The notes: a model not told the origin generated them from the sequence alone. A DNA stretch of 64,000 nt from Vandiemenella viatica (GCA_031002005.1 JARYHS010013631.1:70987832-71051831); one strand, 5' to 3'. Counted from the first letter of the stretch, positions 33,006 to 45,300 are shown. Made by a program: numbers and translations.

Positions 33006-34146
33006 ACTGGTGGTCCAAAGCATTATGACCAGTGCCAATCGCGAGATTGAATGCCGTCTGGTGACGTCGTAGATACGGGAAAGTATATAAGATAAGCAGA
33101 GACGCATGGGGCGTCATTCTAGCGACGATACGTGTAGCAAATGGAGAAATCCGCCGGCATAAATGACTGACAAAGGACAGATTGTTATGGTCCGGCAAAT
33201 GGGAACGGTTATCACGGTAACGGCGAGGATGGTCGGCTGTCCGTGTGTTATTGTAGTGAGCTTGTATGAAAAGTGGTTGAAGGACGGTGCAACCACGAGT
33301 AGGCGACAAGGTGGTGGACGTCTATGCCTCATCACGGAACGTAGATGTCGGCGACTTGTCTATTCTGTAATGCAGGATATGGGGTGATCTGTGACAGATC
33401 TGACTGTAATATGCTGGTTGGTGCACGTAGAAATATTTCGGAGCACACCGTTCAGAGCACATTGTTGAAAATGCGGCTCGCCGGCAGACGCACCTACGTG
33501 CTCCCATGTTAACCGAACGACATCGTCAGTAACGATTGCAGTGGGCACGACATCATCGAGATTGGACCATGGATCAATGGAGATATGTCGTCTGGTCGGA
33601 TAAATCACATTTCTTGCTACACCAGATTAATGATTGTGTCCCTATACGCCATCTTCCAGGAGAACGGCTGCTGGTAAAATGCGCCGCTCTGGTGGCAGTA
33701 TTATGTTATGGGGTACATTATCTGGGCTTCCACGGGAGCAGCGGTAGAGACCTAAGGCACCATTACAAATGTAGACTACGTGAAAATTATCTTCCACGAC
33801 GGCGATGGCATCTTCCAGCAGGATAACTGTCCTTATCACAGTGCCAGAATCGTGCAATAGTCGTCTGAACAGCGTCATGGTGAGCTCACGTTGATGTCTG
33901 GGCCTCCAAATCCGCTTGATCTTAACCCGATAGAACATATCTAGGACGGTATCATGTTATATCCAGCCCCAGCCTTCGAACATAATCGAGATGCGCTCTG
34001 CGCGCAGACATCTGATGCCAGATACTTCCGGAAACCTACCAACGACTTCTGAGATCAATGACACACTAAATCGCTGCGATACTGCGTTCCAAAGCTGGAC
34101 CAACACGCTATTAAGCAGATAGTCATAATGTTTTGGTTCATCAGTG
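33006..34146 (+). mobile_element. Tc1-like transposon, decayed but full length
   Basis: Flanked by TA at 33004-33005 and 34147-34148. Left end ACTGGTGGTCCAAAGCATTA, right end the complement of CACTGATGAACCAAAACATT; both continue into TGAC. The transposase between them is heavily mutated. Confidence 0.87.
33163..34100 (+). pseudogene. Tc1-like transposase pseudogene
   Basis: Opens MTDKGQIVMVRQMGTVITVT and ARMVGCPCVIVVSLYEKWLK (N-terminal HTH region), then RRQGGGRLCLITERRCRRLV. After shifts come LRMQWARHHRDWTMDQWRYV and WSDKSHF (first catalytic D), FQQDNCPYHSARIV (second D) and NPLDLNPIEHI (the E of DD34E). Stops occur after MQDMG (near 33387), in the middle and after IEHI. The motif order is intact, so this is an old point-mutated copy, not a rearranged one. 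Confidence 0.85.
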
Positions 34147-34148
34147 TA

Positions 34149-36869
34149 GGTACCGGAGGGAGTTTTCGTTCCCTTTAAATCATACGAATTTTTATCTTAC
34201 ATGCTTTCAGTTAGAGTTAAATTGTTCATCTCCTCGCTTGATAATTTGGCCCAGTCGTTTTATTATCTTTATACAGACAATGTTTTATCAGTGTATTTTT
34301 ATCCACAAAAATAAATCCTACTCTGTACAATGCTTTAATCGGGTTCATCTCACACGAAAGGAGATCTTCAGATAGCTAAATGGTAAAATAAGAAGCCATT
34401 ATTCGCATCAATGAGCGACTTCCTCCACCTACGGTAACAATCAACGCACTCTCCATGCGAGGCCACGTTGCAAACATTTTCCACGAACAACTCTGTGTTG
34501 TGCAACGACTACGTACATTTGTGAGCTTTCTGAAACTTAATTCGTCTTATCTCAATTATTCTACTTTCCTGCCTTCCGTCTAGGCAACAACGAGATAACG
34601 GGAGAAATTTCTATATAAATATGCTACGAATGTATCCGGTACTGTAACATTTTTATCTCAATGTAGGCCCTACAAATAATTGTATGACTATTGTATTACG
34701 ATTTGTTTTCCGTCCGGTAATTCAAAGATCTTTAGGTGTGTTTATTATCATACCTAGTACAGTTTACTGACACGTAAATCTATTATGTTGTCTTTATCAA
34801 CACAGCGCGTTGGCTCTTTAACAAGCTGTTGACAGTTTGAGAATGTTTTGATAACCGTTAAGCAAATAACTTCCTTTCTCCCGTCGATTTAACGGAAACA
34901 CACTGAAGTTCAGTTAAAATCTTTCCTCATCATTTCTCCGCCAATGAAACAAAGAGCAATACTTACATTAGTTGTTAAAGAATCGATTTTTTTATTTTTG
35001 GTGGCCAATAGGAGCCAATTACCAAGTTTATCCATAAGATGTCGCTACGAAACTAATAAGAAGATTGTCACAGTGCTCTTATGAAAGGGTTGGCCATTAT
35101 AAGCTGTGATTTTATTTTCCGTATAACTGAATTTCCGTCAGCAGCATTTATTACTCCATCTTTTTCCAGCAGTCATTAAAGTACCTAGCAACTGGCACTG
35201 GTTAAATGTTTCGAGCCCTTCTTGTACAAGAAATATTATCAGTCGTATGATTGGCCAGCAAGGTAGGAGAGGTGGTTGTCCATAATTTCTAATCACCAGA
35301 TGGTGCACCACAGGCCTGGTTTAAATCCCAGACCTCTCGGCACTGCGTAGGGTAAGGTCATCCTCCACTATTGGGGACCATACATTTTCTTAGTTGACAT
35401 TAAATTTAGCACATGTTCTGTTACAGGAAATGTTAAAAAGCCGTTCCAACGAGCGTGTCACCGAGCATAAAGAGTGCTCTTTTAAGATCTATAAAATGTA
35501 CAATAAAACAGAATATGAACTTATTTCAATCATTGGTTCACACGAGCTATTGCAAGGAAACGATTCACAATTATTATTAATTCTGTAATGCATTAACACT
35601 ATACGCCCAAAGTTTAACAAAACACGGATATAAGGAAAATTCAACAAGTAATGAATAGTAGCATAAATCCGTAGATATTTTAACAAAGTCCTAACTTTTT
35701 ATAAAAATCCGTAAATTTACGGATAAATCCGTAGAACTGAACAAGCGTAATGAAAATTTTCCCGGCGACTTTCAGTAGACGCTACATTGTGAATGATAGC
35801 AGTCGACGCCTGGGAAACCATGCATAGAATTCTTTGATAATCGTGGTCTACTACAATAGATCTTGGAGAGTAATAATAATACAGCCATGATGTGTTTATT
35901 CAGGACGCTTCTCTTCATTACATATATAAATCTGTAAGCGGTCGTCTCCATTGGATTTCTTTGTCGACGCATCACACAAAAGCAAATGAATTGATTTGGA
36001 TGTTGTTTTCACAGTCATGTCTTACGATTCTACGTAAACGTTACGGGGTCATAAATGAAAATATGCTCGCAAACTTAATCGATTGGCGCCAAAGATAGAT
36101 AACACAAAAGTAAACACTCCACACCTTGGATTATGTTAATATTACTGTTGACTCCATAACTGTGGTTATTCAGCAACATGGAACTCGTGAAGGCAATGTA
36201 AATTATTAATAAATCGTGTCTTAAGCGGGCAATACACTTCAGGAAGATACATTTTTGCAAAATGTGAGGGGCAAGACATGCTAGTGTCACCAATACAGTT
36301 CTAGCTTGGTCAGTTTTGTTTATTCTACGGAAGATTTTAGCGAGTGCCTCAAAACTCATTTCCTGTGCTCCGTCAATGGAAAGTTCTGTTTCAGCCTACA
36401 TCATTTCCTCCGCCCATGTAGCGGATTTCCGGATGTAGCAAGCTCCTGATTTATTCACAGTAATCTCACGGCTTTTCATCAAAACTCCTGAAGCCGTAAC
36501 TGATACGGAGAATGCATAACTTACGACTCGGTATAATTAGAAACGTCTTGGTATAACAAAGACAGTACTGAGCATTTGGTAATTTGTTCCTCTACCGAGG
36601 CGCATCCGGTGCGCGCTGATAAACAGATCTTAAACTGGCATTAAAGAGGGCATTCCAACAGCAGACGTCTTTCAAAACTAGACTCACTACGGTGCGAGAG
36701 CTGAAAGCCGCTTTAATTCGAATCTACGACGGAAAAAAATAATCTTTTCTGTGTTCGTTATCTGCTCCAGATGCCGCAAGTTCTGTATATTATTTATATG
36801 CGATTTATTATTATTATTAATTTAACTGCGATGAAGTTTTTATTTTACTTTTTAATTATGTTATATAAT
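34149..36869. other. No recognised gene
   Basis: A SINE-like scrap near 35290-35385 (GGCCTGGTTTAAATCCCAGAC, seen in two pieces, then CCTCCACTATTGGGGACC). Otherwise nothing identifiable. Confidence 0.4.
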
Positions 36870-37256
36870 TGTGTTAAATTCATTACCCATCTACTTTTGC
36901 AATTTACAAATTTTAATTTTAAATTCATTCAGCGTTTTTGGTAAATTATTTATCAGTTTACTTGATAATTTGTTCCAATCCCTGACACCCTTGTCCATAA
37001 AAAAAAAAAAAAAAAAAAAATTCACACTCCCTTGCGCATGAAATCGAGTGCCAGTTTGTGGTCATCTTTCCCCTTCTATGCACTATTCCTAATTCTTCGA
37101 TCAATATACCTCCAAGCTCCATCACAAATATATGCCTCGTACATTCCCAGCACTCTCTTCACCCTCCTCTTGTTCTCTAATGACTCCCAATCCAGCTCCT
37201 TTTGTCATATCAGTTACTGACGATAATTTCCACAAACAAATCTACCTGCTCTTCTT
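36870..37256 (-). pseudogene. Non-LTR RT fossil, C-terminal end
   Basis: Minus-strand frames give ELDWESLENKRRVKRVLGMY, EAYICDGAW, then DDHKLALDFM. After an A/T homopolymer (37001-37020 region) come DKGVRDWNKLSSKLINNLPK and LNEFKIKICKLQK. The family is that of 255-650 and 3840-4262. A poly-A run of about 20 bases interrupts it. Confidence 0.7.
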
Positions 37257-37344
37257 TGCAATAATCGAAGAGAGAAATTTCACAATTCGGCGTAGAAACC
37301 ATGTTTTTTCGGATTTATGAATTATTAGATCATGAGAATCGGGA

Positions 37345-37530
37345 TATGTTAGAGGGCAAGGAAATGGAAGGTATTTTTCCATGGCCTTAAGAAGGCACCA
37401 TACAGTCATTCACCTGGTGTCATTTTGGGAAACCATGGAACACCATACTCTGAATGGCCGGACGCGGATTTGATACCACGTCCTCCTGAACTCCAGGCCA
37501 GGTTGTTACCGCCCACTTACCAAGCTCGGT
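37345..37530 (-). mobile_element. tRNA-derived SINE (family A)
   Basis: Body GGCAAGGAAATGGAAGG..CCATGGCCTTAAGAAGG, then GGAAACCATGGAACACC, CCGGACGCGGATTTGATACC and the head complement CTTACCAAGCTCGGT. Confidence 0.73.
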
Positions 37531-38586
37531 CTATGCACTTCGCACAATGTACCATCTAGAGGTTCCTAAAGCTTTCATTACCACGCTCATCTCCCGTCAA
37601 AAGAAACATCCCCCCTCCCCTCCCTTATATTAATAAAACGGATTATAGTGAAATTTTTGTGTCAGAAAATAGAAATTATGAACTAAACAGAAAGAAACTC
37701 ATGTACTCAATTTTATTTTCTCTTTTTTTAAGTACAAACGCCAGTTTCAGGCTATTGTCCGGGGACTCCAGAATTTAGTTTACTGTTCAGGAAGATCGAG
37801 AAACACTAGAATTTTATTTCTATTCGCTCTGGTTTATCAAAATAATGCTATTGTCTAGACGCGAATGATTGTAAGACTTTTCACCCGCTTTCAAATGAAA
37901 CTACTGTCAGAGAAATTTTACACTTTATCTCAAGGCCAACCATACTGGATCTGATGATCGGGGGCACAGTGTCTTCTACCGGGTTCGGACGCCCCACTAG
38001 GTCAGGGGTATCCAAAACAATGGCCTACTCGAATTAGGGGACATAATTTCAACCACGCACTGTCAATATTAAAAATGTTTTATGGTAGCCACTCTTGCCA
38101 TGCAATAGTAATGTTGAAAACTCGCATGCCAACGCCCGAGGGGAATATTGTTTAGGATGGAACACGAAGAATGCGTCAATAACGTTAAAACCAACAAGAG
38201 GTTTAACAGTACCCGAGTAGGCTACAATACGTGGGATGCATACAGCTATCCTTCAGGGTAATAACAGTTCCGTAATTAAAACAATTAATGAAAACTGAAC
38301 AAAAGTAATTTACGACATCAAACGAATTCAAAACGAAGTCTGTGGAATCAGTTTGAACCTGATGTTCTATCAAATACTTCAGAACCCATGTTTTATGTCA
38401 AACGATTCAATATTAATGTTTAATTGATTCAAAACAAATTACTTTAATGAAAGGTCACCGGACACTGCAGCATTTTTACGTTGTTCGAAAGTAAAATTAT
38501 AACCGATGGCCGAAACAAAGACTGTATTGTAAGCATATCTACCATAACTTTATTAAAAAAATATTCCGCTATCAGTTTTCTTATGG
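37531..38586. other. No recognised gene; possible hAT end near 38003
   Basis: CAGGGGTATCCAAAAC at about 38003 resembles a hAT terminus, but I found no partner or duplication. Confidence 0.3.
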
Positions 38587-38762
38587 TTTTACGCCTCGTC
38601 GACGTCGGGGGCAAGGAAGGGGTAGGAATTCCGCTATGGCGTTTAATAAGATCAATCCGACATTTAGTGATTGTAGTGATTTCAGGAAAACTGAAACCTG
38701 GATGTTCCACGTCCTCTCGAATACGAGGCCAGAGCGATACCACCCACCCACCACGCTCAGGG
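38587..38762 (-). mobile_element. tRNA-derived SINE (family A)
   Basis: Starts (plus view) TTTACGCCTCGTCGACGTCG, eroded body, then CGTCCTCTCGAATACGAGGCC and ACCCACCACGCTCAGG. Confidence 0.68.
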
Positions 38763-39068
38763 TATATACATTTCTGATTTAAAACTGCGAATGGTCTTTC
38801 TGAAACCATGTACTGTATTTGTGTGGAAAGCAATACCTTGCGAAAGCGAAGCTTGGGCTAGGGCAAAATCTATATATAAATACCGTAATTAAAAAAATCT
38901 GAGAGTGCGAAATGATTTTCTGCAAGAGGACGTTAAAATGCAATGTAAAGACTAAATACAAAACGTGACATGTTCTGAAAATTATGGAAGAATAAAACAG
39001 TTTATAGGATCTTAAAATATAAGAAACAGCTAAAAGGGAGAGAACTGAAGACAAAGATCACGTGAAAC

Positions 39069-39349
39069 ATGCAATGAACTCTTCACAGGTTTGCTGCCGG
39101 ATAGTGTTTGTAAACGACGAGCTTTCGGCGACCAACTCCGTCGCCATCTTCGGGTCTGATGTTAGCGCTGCGGCGACCAGAGCTAGAACAAAAATTGTGC
39201 GAAGCTTGTCATTAATATAAGTGGTTATTAGTATACTCTGGTCGCCGCAGCGCTAACATCAGACCCGAAGATGGCGACGGAGTTGGTCGCCGAAAGCTCG
39301 TCGTTTACAAACACTATCCGGCAGCAAACCTGTGAAGAGTTCATTGCAT
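39069..39349. repeat. Perfect 114-bp hairpin with 53-bp loop
   Basis: Arms 39069-39182 and 39236-39349 are exact reverse complements over 114 bases as read by eye. The arm carries ACCCGAAGATGGCGACGGAG and GAAAGCTCG, a motif style common in invertebrate retroelement ends. The loop (39183-39235) is a near-exact inverted copy of 39542-39594. A 14-base direct repeat with one mismatch (ATCACGTGAAACAT at 39057-39070; ATCATGTGAAACAT near 39379-39392) may be a target duplication around the whole insertion. Confidence 0.95.
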
Positions 39350-39794
39350 CGACACGCCGGGAAAGTCTTCGTTCGCACATCATGTGAAACATATTTGAGG
39401 CATGATTTGAGGCCTAAAAAGCTTCCGTTATACTTCTATATCAGTTTTGTCGTCACATAAATCACGTAATCTGCTAAATGAGATTTTTTTTGTCGTTGGA
39501 TTCTCCAATAATTTATATTCTGATTTAGTCTCTTCGTTTCAGTATACTAATTACCACCTATATTAATGACAAGCTTCGCACAATTTTTGTTCTATGGATT
39601 TTCTTTTTATTTAACGTTAAACTGTCTCTTGTTGGCAAACTAATAGACTTTCCAAGGTTCAAAATGTTACTAAACTTCCTGTATCTTTTTTTTTTGTACT
39701 ACTTCCGTCTTCCATCTTTTCCAAAACTTAATCACTTCCTGCTTTAACACTACACTAACTTCTAACATCTAAACTAAGCACTACATTCCAGTTA

Positions 39795-40101
39795 GGGGGC
39801 ATCCATTATTTACGAGTGGTGAAATGGGGGGGGGGGTCCGGCGAAATCTCACGAAACTTCACCAAGAGGGAAAAGGCAAGTCAAGGGAAATCTCACGTGA
39901 GGTTTTGAAATTCTTTTAAGGACTGTAGAGCTAAAAAAGAAAAAGTGTTAAAAAAAACTATGAGATCGATCAGCAGGGAAGATGGAGTTCCTCCGTCAAA
40001 AACCCCGTCATTTTATAGGGGGAGGGGGGGGGGGTCCGACTAGATCTCACCAAATCTCACCAGAGGGGAGGGAACACCTCACGTAATTAATGGACACCCC
40101 C
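39795..40101. mobile_element. Harbinger-type MITE
   Basis: Left end GGGGGCATCCATTATTTACG, right end the complement of GGGGGTGTCCATTAATTACG. TTA is duplicated at 39792-39794 and 40102-40104, as expected for PIF/Harbinger. G-rich tracts lie inside both ends. Non-coding. Related pieces: 26-255 and 2958-3048. Confidence 0.87.
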
Positions 40102-40104
40102 TTA

Positions 40105-41584
40105 TTTCAACATAGACTCATTAAGTCCAGTCACCAATCTTTCATAATGAACTGTGGGTGGGATTAGATAATTCCAAAGCCTTGATCGAATTGCGATTAA
40201 AGATATTTTTTTAATGCCATTCTTGATTCGATCAATTTTCCAGTAAATTTTATATTCGTTCTAACTGTGGATAATTCGTTCTGCGGTTTCGAATTCTGTT
40301 TGGCGGGATATAATATGTTTGCGATATGTTGTTACACGTTTACTAAGGATTACATAATATATTGTAATGGCACAAGACGTGTAAATATATTTGACAGCTG
40401 TTATTCCTACGCGTTCGTAGCTACAAACACTTCAAAATAACTTTAAGAAACATCGAAATCTAGGTAACCTACAGATTGTGGTGAAATATTATTGACGTCA
40501 AAGTGAATATTTTAATGCAGTCTGGTGTAAGAAAAAAGAGGATGAGAGAAAGTGGAATACCGATATCGACTTTTTATTCGCGGCCCTCGTAGCCACTCAA
40601 GCTGTTATTTGCTGCGATACATAATGAGCTGTTCCACAAAACATTTTTTAGCGCCTTCTGCAATCACAACTGCCGGCAGGAAGCTGCAATAATATCCGCT
40701 CTTTTGTATGTTGTTATCGTTGTACACGAAGCGCAATACACACAGAGATAAAAGCTCGCCCGCGACTCCTAACTTACCAAAGATACACAAAAACCAAAGC
40801 TTACAAGTCAGAGAGAATACACCGTGTAAATGAACTGAAATGAGTGCGGGGTACCGGAAAACAAACTAAGCAACAGAGCGAACGGTAACCGATAAATTCA
40901 ATTAAACAGACGGGCAGCATACAATCAGAAGCGTAGGTAACAGCATGGATGAAGAGCAGCGAAATGTGGCAACAATGGAAAAAATCCCACGAAAAGAAAG
41001 TTCAAATGTGAAATCAATGAAACGCTAAAAAATAAACCCAGCCGCTTAAATTCAATGCTAGGAGAAAATAAATACTGCACAGAACATTACAATAACGTAG
41101 CTCATCGTGCCACAAGTAAGTACCTTCTTTACAATAGTTCCACAGTTTCAGAGAGATCAAAATACCTCTTACAACGTCTGAGTCAACATCATTTGGCTTT
41201 TATTGTTAATGTAAGCTTCCTGTTGAGATACCATGAACGGAAGAATCCTGTGGCAAATAAAAAGTTGTTTTTAAAATATTACCAAAAATGCAAATACTCA
41301 CTTATTCATACAAATTTCAGATCCAGAAACTTAAGTGTATGTAGCCAACTTTTCGATCCTCTTTTCTACTGTACCAAATCCCAACTAAATTCAATTAAGT
41401 TTTTATGCTTTGTGGATCAATTAAATATCAAGTTTTCATTCCTCTCTATAAAACTGATCGGACACGTAATCTTTGCGGATTTTGTGGTCGTTAATAATAG
41501 TTGGAGATAGACGTATGTCAACAAAAAGATTGCTATTATTAGTATTAATCTTCATAATTTCGAATTTTGTGAAGGATTCATGGC
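40105..41584. other. No recognised gene
   Basis: A 151-codon plus-strand frame at 41055-41510 has no motif and AT-rich codons; I do not accept it as a gene. Confidence 0.4.
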
Positions 41585-42297
41585 TCGAGCGCAACGTCAG
41601 GGTCCCAAGAAGGAAATGTGCTATCGGTCTGAAATTTACTACACACGTTCCTAAATGCATATTATTTCATAAAACGGTGCATGTAAAGCTGTCAAGCGTA
41701 CGAAAAATGTATAAAGTTGTTTGAAATATGGGTAGCTCGTTACAAGTAATCACGCAATAAATGCACGTTATTAGCTGTTAATATTTATTCCACGTGTTCT
41801 TAAGTCTTCATTATTGGATAAAAACTGCTTTCCACCTGCAAATTACCGACACTTGATAAGAAGAAAATCATTAACATTTACAATTCATATGTGCGTGGCA
41901 ACATTTTGGATTTCAATGCTAAGATATATTGCATGGCAGCCTACCTTCCAGGGTAAAACATGGCGCTACCGTAACGGATGTTGGATACAGAGAATTTAAG
42001 TTAGTTTAAATTTTTGTTAATAGCAGTTGTGGTTAGGTTGAAATGCAGCCTGGACCAATAGTTAAAAGTAAGAAACACGCAGAAAAATATCAACATGCAA
42101 TAACGTGGGCGGTAATAACATTTATTGTGTGATTACTTCTAACGAGCTACCCATATTTCAAACAACTTTATACATTTTTCATACGCTTGACGGCTTCATA
42201 TGCACCGTTTTATGAAATAATATGCATTTAGGAACGTGTGTAGTAAATTTCAGACCGATAGCACATTTACTTCTTGGGACCCTGACGTTGCGCTCGA
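41585..42297. repeat. Long inverted repeat, ~179-bp arms
   Basis: 41585-41763 (starting CGAGCGCAACGTCAGGGTCC) is closely similar to the inverse of 42119-42297, with about nine or ten differences. The 355-bp spacer is AT-rich and non-coding. It could be a foldback-type transposon or a local inverted duplication; no target duplication found. Confidence 0.87.
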
Positions 42298-43517
42298 ACC
42301 GGATTCATAATTGAATTAATCGCTACATAATACTGAAAGTTTGTTTTTAAACTTAAAATTTTCTGTTTCCAGTTTCCAATTTTCAAATAAGGTGATAACG
42401 TAACAAGACGAAGTATTTTGAAAAGTAATTTTTTCAACCAATTTCATACAATTATTTTAATTAATTTCTCTAATACAACAAATTATAACTACAAACGGCT
42501 CATTTTTGTAGTAAACTGCTTTAGTTTCATCTTTTGGCAAACTTTTTGAGCTGAAAATGAAACTTTCATCGAAGTATGATTTGCGGAGTACAATCAAAGA
42601 CTAAATTTCGTACTTACTCTTCACAAACATCGTTGAAAATCTAAGAATTTGAGCAAACTTATTAAATTCTTTTTTTTAAAAAAAAACATCGGAAGATCGG
42701 GAAAAAACTACTAACAGCAGGAATTGGTATAGCTTGAAGATGAAAATTCTAGCATAGAGGTTAGCATTGACAGTTTTAACAAGTTACAAAACTTAAACAA
42801 CCTACCCTGTGAACGTCGTGCTTAGAGAACATTAAAAATAGTAAGCAATACTCCAAATCTTCTCATATTTCAGGAATTTGAATGCTGGTTCCCTGGTATG
42901 GCTGAAATATGTATGCTTCGTTTCCACAGCAGTCGCATACAGACATCTCATAATAAATGTAATGACTTATTCTCTCTATTGCCGGTTCAGCAAACATTCG
43001 AAAGGCTTTTTAAGAAGCGCCTCGTGAATCAGTGCTGAGTCAACAATTTAACACCGCCATTGCCTGAAACAGCGGTGAGGTAAACATCTATGATGCAGCT
43101 CGTTAGATGTTAAGAGCTGGCACTTAAATTTACGTGTCTGACACACTCGCTAGAAGACTGTTACCTGCTGCTGCACTTGCAAAGAAGATCCAGTCACAAA
43201 CACACCAGCAGCTTAAAAGCTCAGTTTGAGTCACCCTGTCCCGTTTGCAAAATCTCTGGCGGAACGAACAGCAGTCACATCTCTGACATACTGAAGAAAA
43301 ACTTGAATACAAGTTTCTAACGCTGAAAGACATCACCGTTTTATTCTTGACTAGTTGCCTGAAACATCGATTCCTAAACCAATTATGTCACAGTTCATCA
43401 CCAGCGAGAAACAACGATAAAAAAAAGTGTGTGCACGATTTTCTTCAGGAAAACTAAAAAATAAAACAGATGTGTAATACACAAATGTACTGCTAGAACT
43501 GCTTAATTAGGCGAAGG
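42298..43517. other. No recognised feature
   Basis: AT-rich. A 68-codon minus-strand frame (43130-43336) has no recognisable motif. Confidence 0.4.
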
Positions 43518-43519
43518 TA

Positions 43520-44711
43520 CGAGGCGTATTTTTTAAGTAAGTACCGTTTTGTCACACCGTGGCTACAGCGTTACGGTCGGCGTTCCGCGCATGCGCACTG
43601 GGTACCTGCATCTCTTGCCTACGCACTGACGCCATTACAGTCTAAATCTTCCTTGTTTACGTTGTTCACTGAGTGTTTAAGATGCCTCCGATAGTCGTGA
43701 GTCCCGCCGACTGTGGAGTACGGGCTGTTATAAGATTTCTTTGTGCTAAAGGCCTAAAACCAATCGATATTCATCGTCAGATGTGTGCAGTTTACGGACA
43801 AAACATTATGAGTGATGGAATGGTGAGAAAGTGGGTGAGAGCATTTAAAGATGGCCGCACAAATGTGTATGATGAACAACGGAGTGGGCGTCCTTCGGTC
43901 GTTAATGAAAGTTTGGTGCAGAAAGTGGATAATAAGGTGAGAGAAAACGGACGCTTTACGATTTCCTCCTTGTGTGATGACTTTCCTAATGTTTCTCGTA
44001 GTGTTTTGTATGGCATTGTGACCGTGCACTTGAATTACCTAAAATTGTGCTCACGTTGGGTACCGAAAATGTTAACGGATGTGCACAAAACCAAACGTTT
44101 AGGCAGTGCATTGACTTTCCTTGAGCGGTACCACAACGATGGTGATGATTTCTTAAGCCAAAATGTTACGGGCGATGAGACATGGGTGGCCTACGTCACA
44201 CCTGAATCAAAGCAACAGTCCATGGAATGGCGGCATTCAGATTCACCCAAAAAAGTGAAGTTCAAGCAAACGATTTCTGCCCGGAAAATCATGTGCAAAG
44301 TTTTTTGGGACAGAAAAGGAATATTGCTTGTGGAATTTCTGCCTCGTAATGAGACAATCAATGCAGCAGCTTATTGTGAGACATTGAACAATCTGCGCCG
44401 TTCAATCCAGAACAAAAGACGTGGCAAGTTGAGCAAGGGCATCGTTTTGCTGCATGACAATGCTCGTCCACATATGGCTTATCAGACCAAAGATCTCATC
44501 ACATCTTTTCGATGGGAAACTCTAGATCATCCTTCGTACAGCCCTGATCTGGCGCCCAGTGACTACAATCTGTTCCTGCACTTGAAGAAACACCTGGGCG
44601 GTCAGCGTCTTGAAGACGATAACGAAGTCAAAACAGTTGTGATGCAGTGGTTAACAAGTCAGGCGGCAGACTTCTATGAGGAGGGTTTTCAAAAACTGGT
44701 TCTACGTTATG
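43520..44711 (+). mobile_element. Mariner transposon, 3' end lost
   Basis: The left end follows TA (43518-43519) with CGAGGCGTATTTTTTAAGTA, then an untranslated leader to the transposase start. I do not find the inverse of this terminus downstream. Element sequence appears to stop near 44711, inside the last codons of the transposase, and a tandem repeat takes over. Confidence 0.75.
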
Positions 44712-44761
44712 GAATATTTTATTTCAATATTCACTCATTTCCCGACTTTCGAATTGTTTGA
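43682..44761 (+). CDS. Mariner transposase, near full length, altered C-terminus
   Basis: A cut-and-paste DNA transposase of the Tc1/mariner superfamily, acting on its own terminal repeats in the nucleus. The ATG at 43682 (MPPIVVSPADCGVR) gives 359 residues, close to the usual ~345. Order: N-terminal HTH region with GLKPIDIHRQM and VRKWVRAFKDGRTNV; RSGRPS at 68-72; SRWVPKMLT at 124-132; catalytic GDETW with D165; HDNARPH with D259; and YSPDLAPSDYNLF with D294. D259 and D294 have 34 residues between them, the mariner D34D signature. No stops or shifts interrupt it. From residue about 344 the normal 'RYDKCL...YVEK'-type ending is replaced by GIFYFNIHSFPDFRIV, which is encoded by the first unit of the downstream tandem repeat. 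It is probably inactive without a 3' terminus, though the catalytic core looks intact. Confidence 0.9.
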   Translation: MPPIVVSPADCGVRAVIRFLCAKGLKPIDIHRQMCAVYGQNIMSDGMVRKWVRAFKDGRTNVYDEQRSGRPSVVNESLVQKVDNKVRENGRFTISSLCDDFPNVSRSVLYGIVTVHLNYLKLCSRWVPKMLTDVHKTKRLGSALTFLERYHNDGDDFLSQNVTGDETWVAYVTPESKQQSMEWRHSDSPKKVKFKQTISARKIMCKVFWDRKGILLVEFLPRNETINAAAYCETLNNLRRSIQNKRRGKLSKGIVLLHDNARPHMAYQTKDLITSFRWETLDHPSYSPDLAPSDYNLFLHLKKHLGGQRLEDDNEVKTVVMQWLTSQAADFYEEGFQKLVLRYGIFYFNIHSFPDFRIV

Positions 44762-45300
44762 AAATTTGCACACTTATAAAGAACAATATAACAATCTCTT
44801 AGCAACGTCCTGCTATTCTGTTTACTTTGACAGTAACAATTGAAAAGTAACAGAATCTGTCGATTCAATTTCACCCGCTTTCCGATATTCGAATTGTTTG
44901 AAATTATGCACACATATTAAGAAACAGTGGCAATATAGCAATATTATAGCAATATCATAGCAACGTCCTACTCATCTCTCTTTACTTTGACAGTAACAAT
45001 AAAAAAGTAAGGGAATCTGTCAATTGAATTTCACCCACTTTCAGATATATGAATTGTTTGAAACTATGCGCACATATTAGATCCGGTGACTATATAATAA
45101 TCTCATAGCAACGTCGTGCTAATCTCCTTACTCTGACAGTAACAGTAGGAAAGTCAATTCTATTTCACCCACTTTTGGATGTAAGAGTCGTTTGAAATTT
45201 TGCATACACATTAAGAACCAGAGACAATACAATATTTTCATTTCTATGTCCTGATATTCTATTAGATTGACGGAAACAACAGAAACCCATTTCTGTTCAA
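44729..45300. repeat. Tandem repeat, four units of about 134-160 bp
   Basis: Units align on TTTCACCCRCTTTC..ATTGTTTGAAA with anchors at about 44751, 44891, 45051 and 45187. Each has CACATATTAAGA, TCATAGCAACGTCC and TTTACTTTGACAGTAACA in order. The first unit forms the last codons and stop of the mariner frame. Could be a satellite fragment. Confidence 0.85.

Noticed and set aside
38003..38040. hAT element starting CAGGGGTATCCAAAAC
   Set aside because: No matching right end or target duplication found, so only noted as a possibility.
41055..41510. 151-codon plus-strand open frame
   Set aside because: AT-rich codons, no motif, stops in a non-coding context next to an inverted repeat.
43673..43681. 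Three extra N-terminal codons of the mariner transposase
   Set aside because: They start at GTG, and the first ATG is at 43682, matching the usual mariner start.
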